A DNA stretch of 64,000 nt from assembly GCF_954871325.1 (NCBI RefSeq), contig NC_088778.1, forward strand, positions 5,055,743 to 5,119,742, in the 5' to 3' direction. Under the pieces are notes generated by a model that had not been told where the DNA came from, made no database searches, and saw only the letters and a list, made by a program, of their open reading frames with translations. This document shows positions 48,401 to 61,649 of the stretch, piece by piece. Each line of letters starts with the position of its first letter. Within the stretch, counting starts at the first letter, position 1. The stretch comes from Gordionus sp. m RMFG-2023. Lineage: Eukaryota; Nematomorpha; Gordioida; Chordodea; Parachordodidae. The position numbers were made by a program, and so were the translations under genes.

Positions 48401-49357
48401 ACGATTCCAAATAAAAAAAAATAGAGGAAGGAAGAAAAGGAGAAGCTATGCAAACTATATCATGAATGAATGAAATTGATCTTATACAAAACTCGATAGC
48501 CAAAAACATTGTTCCTATAAAAATCTCGATAGCTAAAGACATTGATGTTATATAAGACTCGATAACGAAAGACACCGTCATAAATGAAAAGATTGAAATC
48601 GATAATACGGATCAACCCTCAGTGGTGAACGAAAGTACAATTAGCCGTTACCCAAAATGGGTAAGAAAACAATATACACTGTTCCAAATCGAGAGCCCAA
48701 AAAAGGAGAGAATAGATGTAACAGAATCAATTATCCTTGAAGATAAAGGGAAATTGGTAATATGAGTAATTATATTCGAATAGATTTGTTAATTGTGTTT
48801 GATGATTAATTGATGTATTTGTATTGATTTATAAAAGATATATAAACTAAAGAAGTTAATTAATAATTCATTGTTTTCGTGATGGTTCAGCTTATTACAC
48901 ATGCTTGGAAATGGTACAGCCTACACGTTTTTTAGGCAAAATCAAATCATCTAATTTAAAAAATGCGCTCAGAAAATTTAATTTTAAATTTTACTATCCC
49001 CTTATGAATTTCAAACAATTCAAAAAAATACAGATATTTCCTGATTATGCTTAATGTTGGTAACGTCACCCATACAGTACTTTACCCTACTACTCCCCCC
49101 TCCCAGTTAAAAATTATCCTAATGATTCATTTAATTACTAAACGAGAGAAAATTAAACTAAATTACTTTATATGTTTTAATTATTAATTAAAAAATTATT
49201 ATAAAATATACAAATAATTTTATAAGCAACTTTTAAATATTACTTATAAGATAAATATTATTATATACCAAAAAAATGTATGAACCAAAAAAAAAAGCTA
49301 TTAAATTTATCTTTTTTTGAAAAAAAATAATATTTTTCTTTGTCGTACGAGACGATT

Positions 49358-49363
49358 TTTATT
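49358..49363 (-). terminator. Candidate poly(A) signal of the Sox gene
   Basis: AATAAA on the minus strand about 110 bp past the stop. Plausible spacing, low specificity in AT-rich DNA. Confidence 0.3.
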
Positions 49364-49472
49364 TTTCCAACACACCTTATAACAATAGGTTCGTCATTTT
49401 TGTAAATTCACAATATAATGTTAAACTGCGGGTAATTAAAAAATCATTTATCTATAAAAACGGAGTATTTCT

Positions 49473-50282
49473 TCAAATATGTATATTGAAAGATAAATTT
49501 TTCGCGTAGATGTTATTAAATCTGGAAAAATGATCCCACATATGGTTGCCGTAATTCCCGTCGCACCCATCAAGACAACCAAAATCACTAGCGGGTTTAG
49601 AATAATTATAGAATATGGGTAACCAATTAGGTTGCATGCACTGACAGGGATTGACATGGCTGGACATGCGAAGATTGGGTGAAGGATCGCCTTTATAATT
49701 TTCTAATTTTATTCCATGTGCCGTGGTGTGATGATGATATGAACTAGCCAGAGGAAAATTCAAATTTTCGTTTTTGATTTCGTTCGATCTACGATGACGA
49801 GAATGTAAAGAAGTCGTTGTGTCAGGTTTTTCATTTTGTTTATTATTATTATTATTTTTGTTGTTGCTGCTCAACTGGGCACCGGAAAGATTTACGCGGG
49901 CCTGAATGGAAGCGTTTTTCACCAAATGGCCTCTTTGTTTGCGTTTAGGTCTGTACTTGTAATCTGGGTGTTCCTTCATGTGCAGGCACCGTAAACGCTT
50001 GGCTTCGTCGATAAAGGGCCTTTTTCCGGTTTCAGAAAGTAATTTCCATTCGATTCCAAGCTTCTTGCTAATCTCCGAGTTATGCATTTTAGGATTATCG
50101 AAGGCTATTTTCCTGCGTCTGTCTCTGGACCAAACCATGAAAGCGTTCATGGGTCTTTTAACGTGTTGACTCGATAATCCGGAATATATAGCTCCCCGAG
50201 GGCTGCTTATGATGTAATTTTCCTCTTCAACTAGAGATACCTTATCAATAATTGGCACCTTTAGAAGGTACGTTTCACCCAT
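49473..50282 (-). CDS. SoxB: SoxB-type HMG-box transcription factor
   Basis: The first ATG in the open frame is at 50282, giving 269 aa with no intron. A Sox HMG box occupies about residues 41-115: it opens [13 protein letters not shown], contains [18 protein letters not shown] and EAKRLR, and ends [14 protein letters not shown], the group B signature (Sox1/2/3/14/21). Sox factors bend AACAAT-type sites in the nucleus and in this group act in neural and stem-cell specification. After the box come basic residues, an Asn-rich run, a His patch and a C-terminus without a recognised domain. Unusual: D-R replaces the G-Q usual after WSR, and other box positions (F, I, C) are atypical. The open frame continues upstream of the ATG without a stop for at least 17 codons, so an upstream exon cannot be excluded. 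SoxB1 versus SoxB2 is not decidable here. Confidence 0.9.
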   Translation of the reverse strand: MGETYLLKVPIIDKVSLVEEENYIISSPRGAIYSGLSSQHVKRPMNAFMVWSRDRRRKIAFDNPKMHNSEISKKLGIEWKLLSETGKRPFIDEAKRLRCLHMKEHPDYKYRPKRKQRGHLVKNASIQARVNLSGAQLSSNNKNNNNNKQNEKPDTTTSLHSRHRRSNEIKNENLNFPLASSYHHHTTAHGIKLENYKGDPSPNLRMSSHVNPCQCMQPNWLPIFYNYSKPASDFGCLDGCDGNYGNHMWDHFSRFNNIYAKNLSFNIHI

Positions 50283-52414
50283 GAATTTATTATTTTGAAA
50301 ATGTGCACTTGATAGAATTTCAGGAATGTCCAATTTGTAATGACACTTGACAATAATATTTAGATAATTAAATTATAAATTATTTTATGGGAAAAAATTT
50401 ATTTTAAATATTTTTGAATTGGTAAATTTTATTTTATTTTATTTTTTTTAAAAAATATAATAAAATTGACATTATTATTATTACGATGCAATATACAGTT
50501 TTTTTTAAATATTTATATAATGTCTAAAAAAAAGGATGTGTTATTTAATTTATATTATAATTGGTTGAATATATTATTCAAGAAAATATTACATTTTTTT
50601 GGTTCAAATGTGAGTAATAAAATGTAAAAAATGATAAGTAAATATAATATAATACTTCTGTTGAATAATGATTGTCAAATTAATTATATCTTTGTTTATA
50701 AATACCTTCTTTCTTTTTTTTATACGTCAACTGTTTAATTCTAAAAAAAGCAAACTAATATATATATAACAAATAAATTTATTTTGTACATATCTCGGTA
50801 CTTAATTAAAACATAATTTACAAATGATTTATTTTAGAAATTATTGCCAAAATTAAATCAAATAATATCGTTATTTTTTTTTGTTTTCGGTAACTCGTTT
50901 TAATAAAGATTTGTTTTTAAACATCATTAATATTATAATTAAAATAAGAGACAAGAAAAAAAAGGATGCTTAAAGGTCACTTGTATCAACTTCTGTCATA
51001 TAGACCTTCAATAGCTCTCTTGTTATGTTGGTTATTTTAAAGAAATACTACAGTTCCATTTAAAAAGAAAGAAAATTTATGAAAATATGAGGTGAAATGT
51101 GAGGATAAAACCCCTCCAACATAAAATCTTCCTCCTGCTATACTAAATATAAAAAAAAAATTATATAATCACTTTTAATTGCGGTTTATATGCAGGGTAA
51201 TAAATTTTTGAAAATAAACGAATTAAATATTCTTCATAAATCAAAATTAGTCATTTTTTATAACATTCTTTAATCTGAACAATTTACTCACAATGATATA
51301 ATTATGATGTACATTATATTAACTCATATTCCAATAAATGATATTAAATTAGAACCGTACGTCTTAAAAGTTTTTTTGTTAAATTATAATTTAGAACTAA
51401 TTACTCACATAGTCCTCCCTTTCACCGGTATCTCTATATTTTGAGTGATAATACATAATTACCACTTACCAGGCCTATAAGGGAACATTTTATATAAAGT
51501 ATACGAAAATTTTATTTTAGAATGATAATTATACGTATATATCTAAAACGAATTATTTGTTATACAATATTCGATACGATATATGAATAAGTTCGAACCG
51601 AATATGAATAAGAAAAATATATTATTCCTTAAATTATTATTTTTTTTATCTATATTATTCGATCTACATCTTTAAAATTTTTCGTTTTATTCGAAATCAA
51701 TCATTATTAAATATTTGAAATTATTCATATATATACTACTATTTTCTTTACCTATTTTTTTAAAATTTATTTCCACTTATATAAATCACTTTTATTTTGA
51801 AATATATTTAAAAACCCATTTTTCATTTTTGAAAATATTTTTTTTTTAATATTCGTACGAATACCGGTGATTCAAACAGAACCTAAACCGGTATTACCGT
51901 TATTATTTTCCGAATCTAAACGGGGTCTGAACCGTAAAAAATTTGTCACCGAAATCTGAAACGGACCTCTAAAAATGCCCGCAAAGGGGTTTGAATCTTT
52001 GATATTTTAACTCGTTTAAAGATGATTAATAATCAATTTTGACTTATAATTAGAAATTATTTTTATACTTTTTAGTAAATAGAAGTGTTCCCTAAAATCT
52101 ATTCCTCCTCCTTATAAATAGAGAAGATAATATTAAAAAAAAATACTTTATTTTAATAGTACACGGTTAAATTATGTTAGATTTTAAGTGAAAAAAGTTT
52201 TAATCCTATTTTTAAAGGTTCGCCCGAATGATACTCCCCGAGAATACGGAATTATTTAACTCATATGAATGGAATAAGAATAATGCAAATATTGGATTTG
52301 AATTTTTGTAGGTATAATTATATATTAAATAATGAGGAATCGTCATATATTTTTAAAAAAAGTACACCTAATCAAAAAAAACCAAACTATCCCTTTTCTA
52401 ATTTAAATATATAG
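50283..52414. other. Upstream region of the Sox gene, nothing coding seen
   Basis: Very AT-rich, with a possible repeat-like island at about 51850-51960 (ACCGGTATTACCG, CGGGGTCTGAACCG). No promoter element can be assigned with confidence. Confidence 0.4.
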
Positions 52415-52523
52415 CAAAGACCTGCAGAGTTGTAAGGCCCGGCCCGGATTTTTGAAAAAAAAATAAAATACGGTCCGGCCCGTGTACCTACTCCAGGCCT
52501 AGGGCCTGGCCTGCAGGTCTTTG
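52415..52523. mobile_element. 109-bp hAT-like MITE with perfect 8-bp TSD
   Basis: Termini CAAAGACCTGCAG and CTGCAGGTCTTTG are perfect 13-bp inverted repeats. Flanks are ATATATAG on both sides (52407-52414; 52524-52531). It is the smallest well-formed copy. Confidence 0.85.
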
Positions 52524-52829
52524 ATATATAGTATATAATTAATTATGATTTAATGTATAGAATGCTTTATAATATACGAGTCCGATATATACATGATCTG
52601 TAGATATATTATACTTAGTAATCCTTGTTGCGTGTTACATCAATTCTGATAATGGGTCTTTGCGGTGTTGGGCAGTATCGTGGATATTTTTATCTACGAT
52701 ACAAAATATCTTGTTACTTGTATTCAAGATTTAAATTATTTAAAAATATGTGTGTCTTAATCAAAAAAATTATATTAATTAATTTAAATAGTATAGTAAA
52801 ATTTCAAAGGACATTATTTTTAAAATTTA

Positions 52830-54290
52830 ATTGAAGAATATAATCCGATATTAAAAATTTTAAGATAGGTTAATGATATATGCCATTGATCATTATATAA
52901 CAATTGGCTAAACAACTAAAATATTTTATTAAAATCGCCATAAATCCATCATAAGTCATAGTCATAAAAATTATTAACCAAGTTATCGAAGATATAAATA
53001 TAGAAAGGAAAAGTGAAAAAAAATGATGCTAAATATGGAGAATACAATTACAAATATAAATTAAGCATATTAAATAGAAAATTTTTTGAAGTCACCTAAC
53101 ATGAATATATACCAATCATAAAATTATTGTAGAGTTTAAAGAATATTACAAATTTATAAGTGATTCTGCAGACTAGTCATCTAATTCCGCCAGTAGCGTA
53201 GGCAAGGGGGAAGGGGGGAATCCCTGCCCTCCCCCCCCCCCCCTTATGAAAAATATGGGAAGTTTTTCATTTTAATTTTACTAAATTGATAATATAAATG
53301 CTTAAAATTTAAAAAAACAATTATTTTTATGTTTATTTGATTAATTTTTATATTTTTTAAAATAAATTTAAAATTATCTCGCAAAAAACTTGTATAGTTT
53401 GTCATATTCCTTTTTTAAAAAAATCTAGTTCCTCATGAAGAAACAATCATTAATTACAAATGTTAAACACAGATATGCCACAAGTCTATTTGCCTACCAT
53501 TTTATGCCCCGCTATTAAATATAAAAGTACAAAGCTACTATGACATCAAGTCTCATATAAAAGATGATAGGATTTTTTATAGTGAAAATAATAGTAAAAC
53601 ACTTTAGATATTTTGTTTATTAAATTTTTCTTAAATTGCTTTTATTTTTCTTGAATCTTCGTCCTATCTTGAATCCTGGTATCAATTTTAGAAATTTTCG
53701 TATTTTGGCTATAAAAAACTGATCGATGAACTAGTAAGTATGCATTGTATAGTAGTGACCCGGCCGAAGGTCGGGCAAAACGGACCCCCTATTAGGAAAA
53801 TTCTGGCTACACCACCGAATTTCGCTGAGCATCTAAAATTATATAATTTTATTAAAAAATCACATTTATAAGAATATTTATTTCATATTCAATATCATGT
53901 CATTTACATGCTAAATTTAGAAGGTTTTTTAAAGATAAATTTTATAGTAATGATTGATAATGAAATAAGAATGAAAAAATATTGATAAATAAAAGAATAA
54001 TAGCAAATAAATCTCTAATCTTAAATATTTTTTAACTAGTAGAGACGCCATCTAGAAACATGCAAAGATTACAAGATTCATCACGAAGTATTTCACAAAC
54101 AAAAAACAAGAAGAAATTGTAAATACTTCAAAAACATTAGCTAAAAAAACCCATAAGAGTGTTCAAATAATAAAAAGAATAATCTATTAACTTTTATTGT
54201 TGAAGGAATACATTCATTATCTATAGTTTAATAAAAAGAGTTTGTAAAAATGGTTGAAGGTAAATTATCTTCTCTTATCCATATCCTCTA
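52830..54290. repeat. Dispersed ~0.9-kb repeat, copy 2, interrupted
   Basis: Collinear with 12100-12990 on both sides of a 627-bp insertion (53191-53817). After the insertion the match resumes with TCACATTTATAA and AATTTATTTTATAGTAA-type blocks. Confidence 0.55.
53191..53817. mobile_element. 627-bp hAT-like element with CAGTRGYGTAG ends
   Basis: The left end is CAGTAGCGTAGGCAAGGGGG. The right end, read back, is CGGTGGTGTAGCCAGAATTT, the widespread hAT-type CAGTGGCGTAGC terminus. Flanks AATTCCGC and AATTTCGC agree at 7 of 8. It carries a 15-C-type run at about 53227 and no transposase. Partial relatives: about 1040-1110, 1250-1320, 11320-11420, 39760-39855 and 57420-57480. Confidence 0.75.
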
Positions 54291-57200
54291 CTTGTTTAAA
54301 CTATTATATTGTATTATGGATTTCCATTATACCAATAAATATTCTCGAAGATCTTTGCAAAGAAAAATTAATGAAAGCTTCAAATATGAAATAATTTTAT
54401 AACAGGTATTGAAAGCTTAGACAAAAAATAATTGTAAAAATATTGTAAAATTTTTTGAACTTTATTTTCATTATAATTATGTACAATATATCTAGAGTTA
54501 ATATTAGTTTAATTGATATAAATATAAATTCTAGCTCCATATATTATAAATTTATATTAAATGCTAATTCGGATTGCAATCTCTTAGGTTTTTTGTAAAA
54601 TAAGTGGTAAGATATCTGAACAAAATTATTTTTTGTACAAGATTCGGGCCCAATGGATAATGACCATGCATAATAATGACAATCTCTCATAACACAATTT
54701 TATTGTAAGATAATTAGCATGTTTGAAATATGTTTCATTTGTGGAAACTTCCACAACCTTCTTCAACTATATTATTTGCTTCTTTTTAATTAAGAAAATA
54801 ATTATAAATAAAAAATATGTTAATATCATTTCATTCATGTCAAATGTATTAGAGATAATAAATATTTATTTAAATTTTTTTAATTTTAATTATGAACCTA
54901 AACGGTTTATAAATATTTGTACTGTAAATACTCTTTTTTTTTAAAAAAAAAATAAACAAAAATATATATTTGTTGTAGTTTACATATTTTTTTTTCACAT
55001 ATATTTTATTTGATAAAGTGATTTATTTTAACTGACGTATTAATTTCTAAATAGCGGTTACATTTAAAAAGAAATTGTAAAGAATCATTCATGAACTTTT
55101 TATATTTGAATTTATTTTAGAAAGAATAAAAGATACTAAATTTAGAAAAACGTATCCCTCATTCTCCCATGAATTCTTCATGAGTTTTCCTATCTATTAG
55201 TTTCTTTACAATTTTACAATCACAAAAATATTTTTTCGTAATTTTTTCCAAGGATGATGCAATTGCACCCTTTTTGCAACCTGCTGCGGGTGCCCATTAT
55301 TGTGTCCTGGATACGGCTGGCTTCCCATAAAGATTGATCTTACCAGGTCTTTCATTTATTATAACTTACTCTCAGTTGGGGTCACATGACTCCTTGGCAT
55401 ACAGGCCATTCAAAGGGGAATTCGTACTACCGGGTTTTTCTTTTACATTAAATCCTGATCTTATCGACTCAATAGAAAACTTCATGATCAATAAATGTCC
55501 ATAATTTTTATACAGAATTCTTCTCTAATTCATTAGGATACTTTTGGGCCATGTTTTCGAAATAAATTTCTACCTATTTGTGAATATAAATTCCTACCTA
55601 TTTGAATCTATTCAAAATTATCTCATGAACATTGCCCAACACATGGGCCTAGTTAGGGGTCAAACTACATTTATTAAATTTGTTCTCTTAAATACGATTA
55701 TTAATCCCTATTTTTTGAAAATAACAATATCAAGGTCTTTCTATTACTTTCTTTCTTTCTTTATAGACACTTTTCCCCTGTTCGTAATTATTCTTCACAA
55801 GGGCAAAAATTATACGATGTGTATTCAGGGTTCCCAGATCTTCCCCTCCGGTCCGCGGGAGACTCCCGCAATTTAGTTTAGATGTAAGCAACTTACTCCG
55901 GCAAAACTCACGCAATAGGAAATCACCCTAAACAATCTCCCGTAATTTTAAAATTTTTCCAGCATTAAAACCTTTAGCATTTTAATATTTTTAACTTATA
56001 AGTAATTTTGAGAAACAATATTTTATTATTTTTTTTGTTTTTTTAAACAAATTTTAATTTTAAAAAAAACATGTCTAGTTTGTTAATTTCCTTCTTCCTA
56101 ATATGTTTTATCCAACAGTAACACAACATATTTACCATGTTGTTGTGTTACTTAATTTTAATAGGATATGAACATTTTATCTGGATTGAACTATATTTCT
56201 TTGATGGTTGAATTTCTTTTCTCTTAATTAAACTATCATTATGTTCATTAAAAAGCATAACACAATTATAAACTTATATCGGACTTATTTCTATAAGATA
56301 TTCATTTTATTTAGTATTGTTCACTTTGAGCAAGAGCAATTCGTTATCATTATAACCAGTTATTTAAAATATAGTATTGCATAATTCCTCAATTTTTATT
56401 ATGAAGAGAAAATCATTAATTAATTCCTATTTCAACAAATGTTATGCACAAAGCACCACGTATGATATGGAATGGTATGAGTTAGTAGTACGGCATGTCC
56501 CTAACAGATGATCCTTACTATTATCAGCCATTGATAGAATTTTAAAATTCTAAAAAGATGTTTTATTAATGGAAATTATAAAAGCTGTCCAAATATTTTG
56601 AAAAATTTTTTCGAAAATGAATTTGTGAAAACATATTTAGTAATCTACATGCTGTTAGTATGCAATTGCAATTAGAAGAATCTTAGTTAATAAAAATTAA
56701 TAAAAATATGTTACAACTATATTAATCTAACAGTTAAAAATTGATAATGAGTTTTACGGCTCTTGAAAATGTTATTTGTTTAAATGTTGCCCTATTGATG
56801 ACTTTCTAAATGAAGCAGACATTTTTACTAAAATAATTTTAGAGTATTAGGAATCATAATTTGATTTTAATAATTCATTTTACAAATGTATAAATGTTAT
56901 GACCTTGGAACAAAAAACCATCAAATGATGTATTTTGTAATTTAATAAATATATTAAAAAGATAGCATATCTTGTCTGAAGAGAACGTTATGCTCTCATG
57001 ATTTCCAAAATAAATGGGACAAAAATATTAGAGAAATGGGTAAAATTTTCTCGTGTCGTAACAACGATAAATCCCTCAAAATATTATCAAAATTTACTGA
57101 CTTTGTTAGTATCTATATAGAGTAATTATAAGAATTAATAAAGGTGTACCAAGCCACTTCACAAACTCGGACGAAAACCAGGCCTGCAAAAAATTTTCTG

Positions 57201-59323
57201 CCACAATTTTCATATATCTCTTGCAAAATAAAAATTTTTACCTAATTTCTTCCTCAATTTGAAAATTCTGACCTGACAATCCTTTGTGTATTACCAAAAT
57301 GTATGCTTTCTTATATTTAAATTTTTTAAGCCTAAATTTGTATTGAATAATTCTTAAATCCTAACTTATATTGATGGTTTTCACAATTAATTATCTAAGT
57401 GGATTGAAATATTATAGTTCAGTCCATCAGAGGAAGGGGGGGGGAATAAATCTATCCTTGGTAAAATCTTGGCTACACCCTAAGAGTACAAAGGAACAGA
57501 AGGTTATATAGTTATATAATGTAGTGAGTGTTAATATTTTTTAAAAAAATATATATTTAACACAAAAAAAAGAAAGAAAGAACAAACACTCTAGATTTAT
57601 TATGTTTAGCATATTAACATAATATATTTTAAATTTTTATATTAATTTATAGTCGAGTTATAATGTTAACTTATAATACTTCTTATATTCATATACTAAA
57701 TGTATTTTTCCCATTTCTTTTTTTTTTGAGTTTAGAAAAGATTATGTCAAATGAAGTTAAAAACAAACAAAAAAGTGAATGTATAAATAAACTAAATTTG
57801 TATAATAAATAATGTTCTGTTCATATATAAAAAAAATGACTTGATTATTCAAGAGATTTCTAGTCCATTTCCTATCCTTTAATCAAATTATAATGGATTA
57901 TAGAAGAAATAGATGGTTTGAAAGAAGATTTATTATGATAAGTGTCGCAAATAAAATTGTTTTTTTTACTATGAAATTTACCAAAAAAAAATAGGTCTTA
58001 ATATTGAAATTTGGTTCTTATAAAAAATGGTATATAAAAATAAAATCTATCCATTATATTATTTCATTTTTTTTCTATTATTTATTTATTTTTTTCCCCT
58101 TCGAAATTCCCTAATTTATGATAGTATATAAATCATCACTTTTTTTAAAAAAAGATATATTTTCATTATAAAAAATATATTCTTCATTGTAATATAATAA
58201 TAAGGGAATTAATATTGTGATCTCGTTATAAGTTATAGAGAACTAGTAATCAGTTTTTTATAATATAAAATTTTAGGATTTTTTCCTATTTCTAACCCTT
58301 AAATCATTATATTTTTATTTTATTTTTTGAAAGAAGATGAGTTTATCTTAAAATAAGTCAATAAATGAAATGAATTTCTTTTATTTTTTTTGCAACTCTT
58401 AATTTTATTTTCAATGATTAATATCATCTTTAATTTATTCATTTTAAAAAAAAAATGATAAAATACAAAAATAATATAAAATTCTGGTTTTGCATTAATT
58501 TTTCATACAAAACAATAACTTTAAAAAATAACCAAATCTCATAAAAACAAACTAAAAAAATTACAAATTATATTGTTAAATATAATATATTAAATGTATT
58601 ATTTACTTGTAAAAAAAATATTAAATTTCTTTAATTTATAATATATAATATATAATAATATTTATATTATATTAACTTTTCATAACCTCACTCACACACA
58701 TTCATCATTTTAAATGTTTTTTTTAAGTTTGTATTTGACAAAATGTTTTTAATTTTCTTCCTTTTTTTAAAAAAAAAATAAAATTAATAAAATTAAATGT
58801 CATAATTCATAATTTTATTACTATTTTTATGTAATAAGTAATTCCCTTTTCTTCATACCAAAAAAAAACAAAAATTCTCAGAGATTTTTTGAAGTTAAAT
58901 AATTCCATATTAAAATAATACATAGATTTATATAGTAAAAGAGAGAAAATTTAAAGGGATCTTACAATGTTGAATTAACTTTTACTTGTTTTTATTAATA
59001 TTATTGTTATTTAAAAATAAAGTCATTTTCTTACTAAAAAGTGAAACTGGCGAGAACTGATAGAAGAGGGAGAATAAAAAAATTAATAGAAGATTTAAGA
59101 AATTTTCATCTTTGAAACCGTAAATATGATAATTTATATAAATATACAAGTCATATTTTAGTGTTCCTAATTCTATAAATTTTAACAAGATAGATTTTTA
59201 TTTTTAAATAATGAATTATTTGTTTTTAGGGAAAATATTTGGAAGTCAAAAATGTATTAATATGTTAAAAATTGGATTTACTATACATTATGAGAGTGGC
59301 GCCAATGATGTGTGTATATATAT
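54291..59323. other. 5-kb AT-rich region without recognised genes
   Basis: Less biased islands at 55240-55480 and 55830-55920 do not translate into a recognised domain. A 110-codon frame at 55544-55876 is low-complexity. 57420-57480 holds a hAT-like end with a G-run. 57540-59000 is almost pure A/T with TATAATA microsatellite at about 58640-58680. Confidence 0.45.
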
Positions 59324-59724
59324 ATATGTCGTATTGGGATTCGAAATCCTTGGGGATTCGGAATCTCTTGATTTAAATCACTTACCGAGAGCGATTTAAA
59401 AAATCTTGATTTAACTGGAGATGTATTCTAGAGTGGGTAGAGTATACCCAACCTGTAAATTTCAAACAATTTTGCCATGAACTTTAGAACTACTTCTAAT
59501 TTATATTAATTTTTATATGGGTTTTTCATATAAATTAAAAAATTACTAAAATGTCTATCGTTGAAATTGGCTGAAATTTATGGGGTAAATACTCTACACA
59601 TGCTGGAAGAATACAATTCCTGTAAAATCAGATTTTTAAAATCCAAAAATCGCCCTTAGTAAACGATTTAAAATTGAGAGATTCCGAATCCCCACGGATT
59701 CCGAAACCCCATACGACATATATA
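59324..59724. mobile_element. ~400-bp foldback element with ~130-bp arms
   Basis: ATATATGTCGTATTGGGATT at the left is mirrored by AATCCC-type sequence ending CCATACGACATATAT at the right. GGGGATTCGGAATCTCT is shared by both arms, which continue through CGATTT and GTATTCT blocks. A broken relative lies at about 62190-62430. Confidence 0.7.
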
Positions 59725-59909
59725 CTACTAGATTGGCTATTCATTCGTTAAATGCATTTAAAAGTGTCCATACGTAGGAATTCGTTGGACCTGCCATTTT
59801 GTGGTTAGCACGTCGATTAAATTACATTAACTTGCTCTTTTATAATGTTAAATGAAGACAATTCGTCTTAGTGCAAACCACAAAATGGCACTACACCAAT
59901 CTAGAAGTA
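59725..59909. mobile_element. Second foldback element, adjacent
   Basis: ACTACTAGATTGG and CCATTTTGTGGTTAGCAC at the left are mirrored by GTGCAAACCACAAAATGG and CCAATCTAGAAGT at the right. The left arm contains extra sequence. Confidence 0.55.
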
Positions 59910-61649
59910 TATATATACATCACTGTGTGGGGCGCACCACAACTATACTCGGATCATATCTTGTTTGAGAGGTTGCTTATATTTAGGATGTGAAAATTGT
60001 CTAACTGCAGATTGAGAAATATTGATCACCTCAAGAGGAAAAGCACGGACTAATTATTCGCATAGTAAAGACCTACACTTAAAAAGACATCTTAATAATG
60101 ATCACTAGGAGTCTCAGAGTTGCCCCCATACAAAACAATCTAATACATTAATCCATAGTCAGTATAAATGGTTAATTATTTGAGTCATGAGTAAATTTAT
60201 TTCTACTTCTCTTCAAAGTTGAGCTATATATTTTTTTAAAATGAGGAGATGATCTTTTTTCGCTAAAAGAACTAGAGTTTGCCGACTAGAATTAACCCCA
60301 ATAAGTAGGAAGAGGACTGTAAAAGACTAATTTACTAAAATTACGTGGGTGTTAGGTGTAATATTTATCTGGAACTTCATTTATACACCCCCCCTTCCAC
60401 CCCCCCCTACCCCTTCCATCAGACTTGAATATAAACCCATTAACATCGACAAAATATTTTTTTTTTAAATATATAATTAATATAGTAAAACTAAAACTTA
60501 ATAACTATATTATTTTTAGGACATTTTTTCACACAGATACTTTAAAAAAAGTTTAAAAATTATTAAAGTAACCATAAAAACTTTTGCCTATAAACTAAAA
60601 CTCCATATATCTCCTTAGTCAGAAAATGCAAATTAAGTATCTTTTCTTTCTTCTCTAAATTTATAATTATTATTTAACAAATAATGTTAAATTATGGGTT
60701 ATTAGTTAATTTTTAGTGTCATAATTATGAAATGGTCTCTTAATAACTCTGGCAAACTGTAGATACAGACTTTAAAGTTGTCGGGAGTGATGTGGCTTCG
60801 TTTGTAGCCTTAAACTTTGGCACAGAAGGAAGCTTTGGGATTTATTAATCGGGATGGGATAAAGGTATCACATCAGAACAAACTTTGAGGAGGGAAAAGA
60901 AAGTTTATAAAAAAGTATGTTCATGGTAAGGAGATGATGATCAGAGGATATATAATAGAAAGAATGAAATATATCGGAAACTAGAAGTAATAATTTTTTT
61001 CCTCCCTAAAATATTCAAAATTAGTTAGGATATTTTTTTTTATTGCATTTAGTAACTAAAATATATATAATCATAATTTCTACTTGCATAAAATTTAAAG
61101 AATTCCTTTATTAGTTCCCCTCGGAACGCATTAAGAATATTAGCATCTAAATCAATAGGAAACTTAGGCCTAAATAGGTTCAACATGAGTCGATTTACAA
61201 ATTTATTAGCCATTTTACCCAATGGCGTTTTGAAGGAGAAAAAAATAGTTCCATATGTTTATCACTTCTACAAATACTCAATTAGAGTATATCCAAAATT
61301 TCTTACGATCTCAAAAATATATACTCAATGCCATTATCTAACTTCTTTCGCCTAGACCCCCCCCCCCCCACCACCATTTAATATGAAATTTTTGTTGAAT
61401 GCGTTTGCCTAACTCGGCAATTACCGGTTCAAAAGGACAAGGGGCCAGAGATAAGCATATATGAAATTTTTGAATCTAAAAAATAATATATGTAAATATT
61501 CCATTTATAAGACTTCATATATAATGATAAAAAAAAATTCAAAAAGAGGGAATATGTAAATTTTGTATATTAATCAATTTATACGAATATTCTATATAAA
61601 AATGAAATCCAGGTTTATGGCAAATGTCTGATATTCAAAGTGTTGGTAC
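59910..61649. other. Intergenic, nothing assigned
   Basis: Less AT-rich stretches at 59930-60130 and 60740-60900 do not give a recognisable protein. C-runs occur at about 60388-60410 and 61358-61370. Confidence 0.4.

Larger units (their letters stand above)
45709..48905 (+). mobile_element. Decayed Ty3/gypsy LTR retrotransposon
   Basis: Partial 5' LTR (45709 to about 45856) and 3' LTR (48717 to about 48905) share the start TGTAA-AG-A-CAATTA and blocks such as ATTGGTAATATGAG. A purine-rich tract (AAAAAAGGAGAGAA) lies directly before the 3' LTR, giving plus orientation. Between them are gag, an RT start and an integrase end, in order. The leader and primer-binding site, protease, most of RT, RNase H and the start of integrase are missing, and several stops and frameshifts are present. 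Confidence 0.85.

Noticed and set aside
49978-50169. 63-codon plus-strand frame
   Set aside because: Antisense shadow of the Sox HMG box.
55544-55876. 110-codon plus-strand frame
   Set aside because: Ile/Phe/Tyr-rich low-complexity translation without a domain, and no splice or codon evidence.
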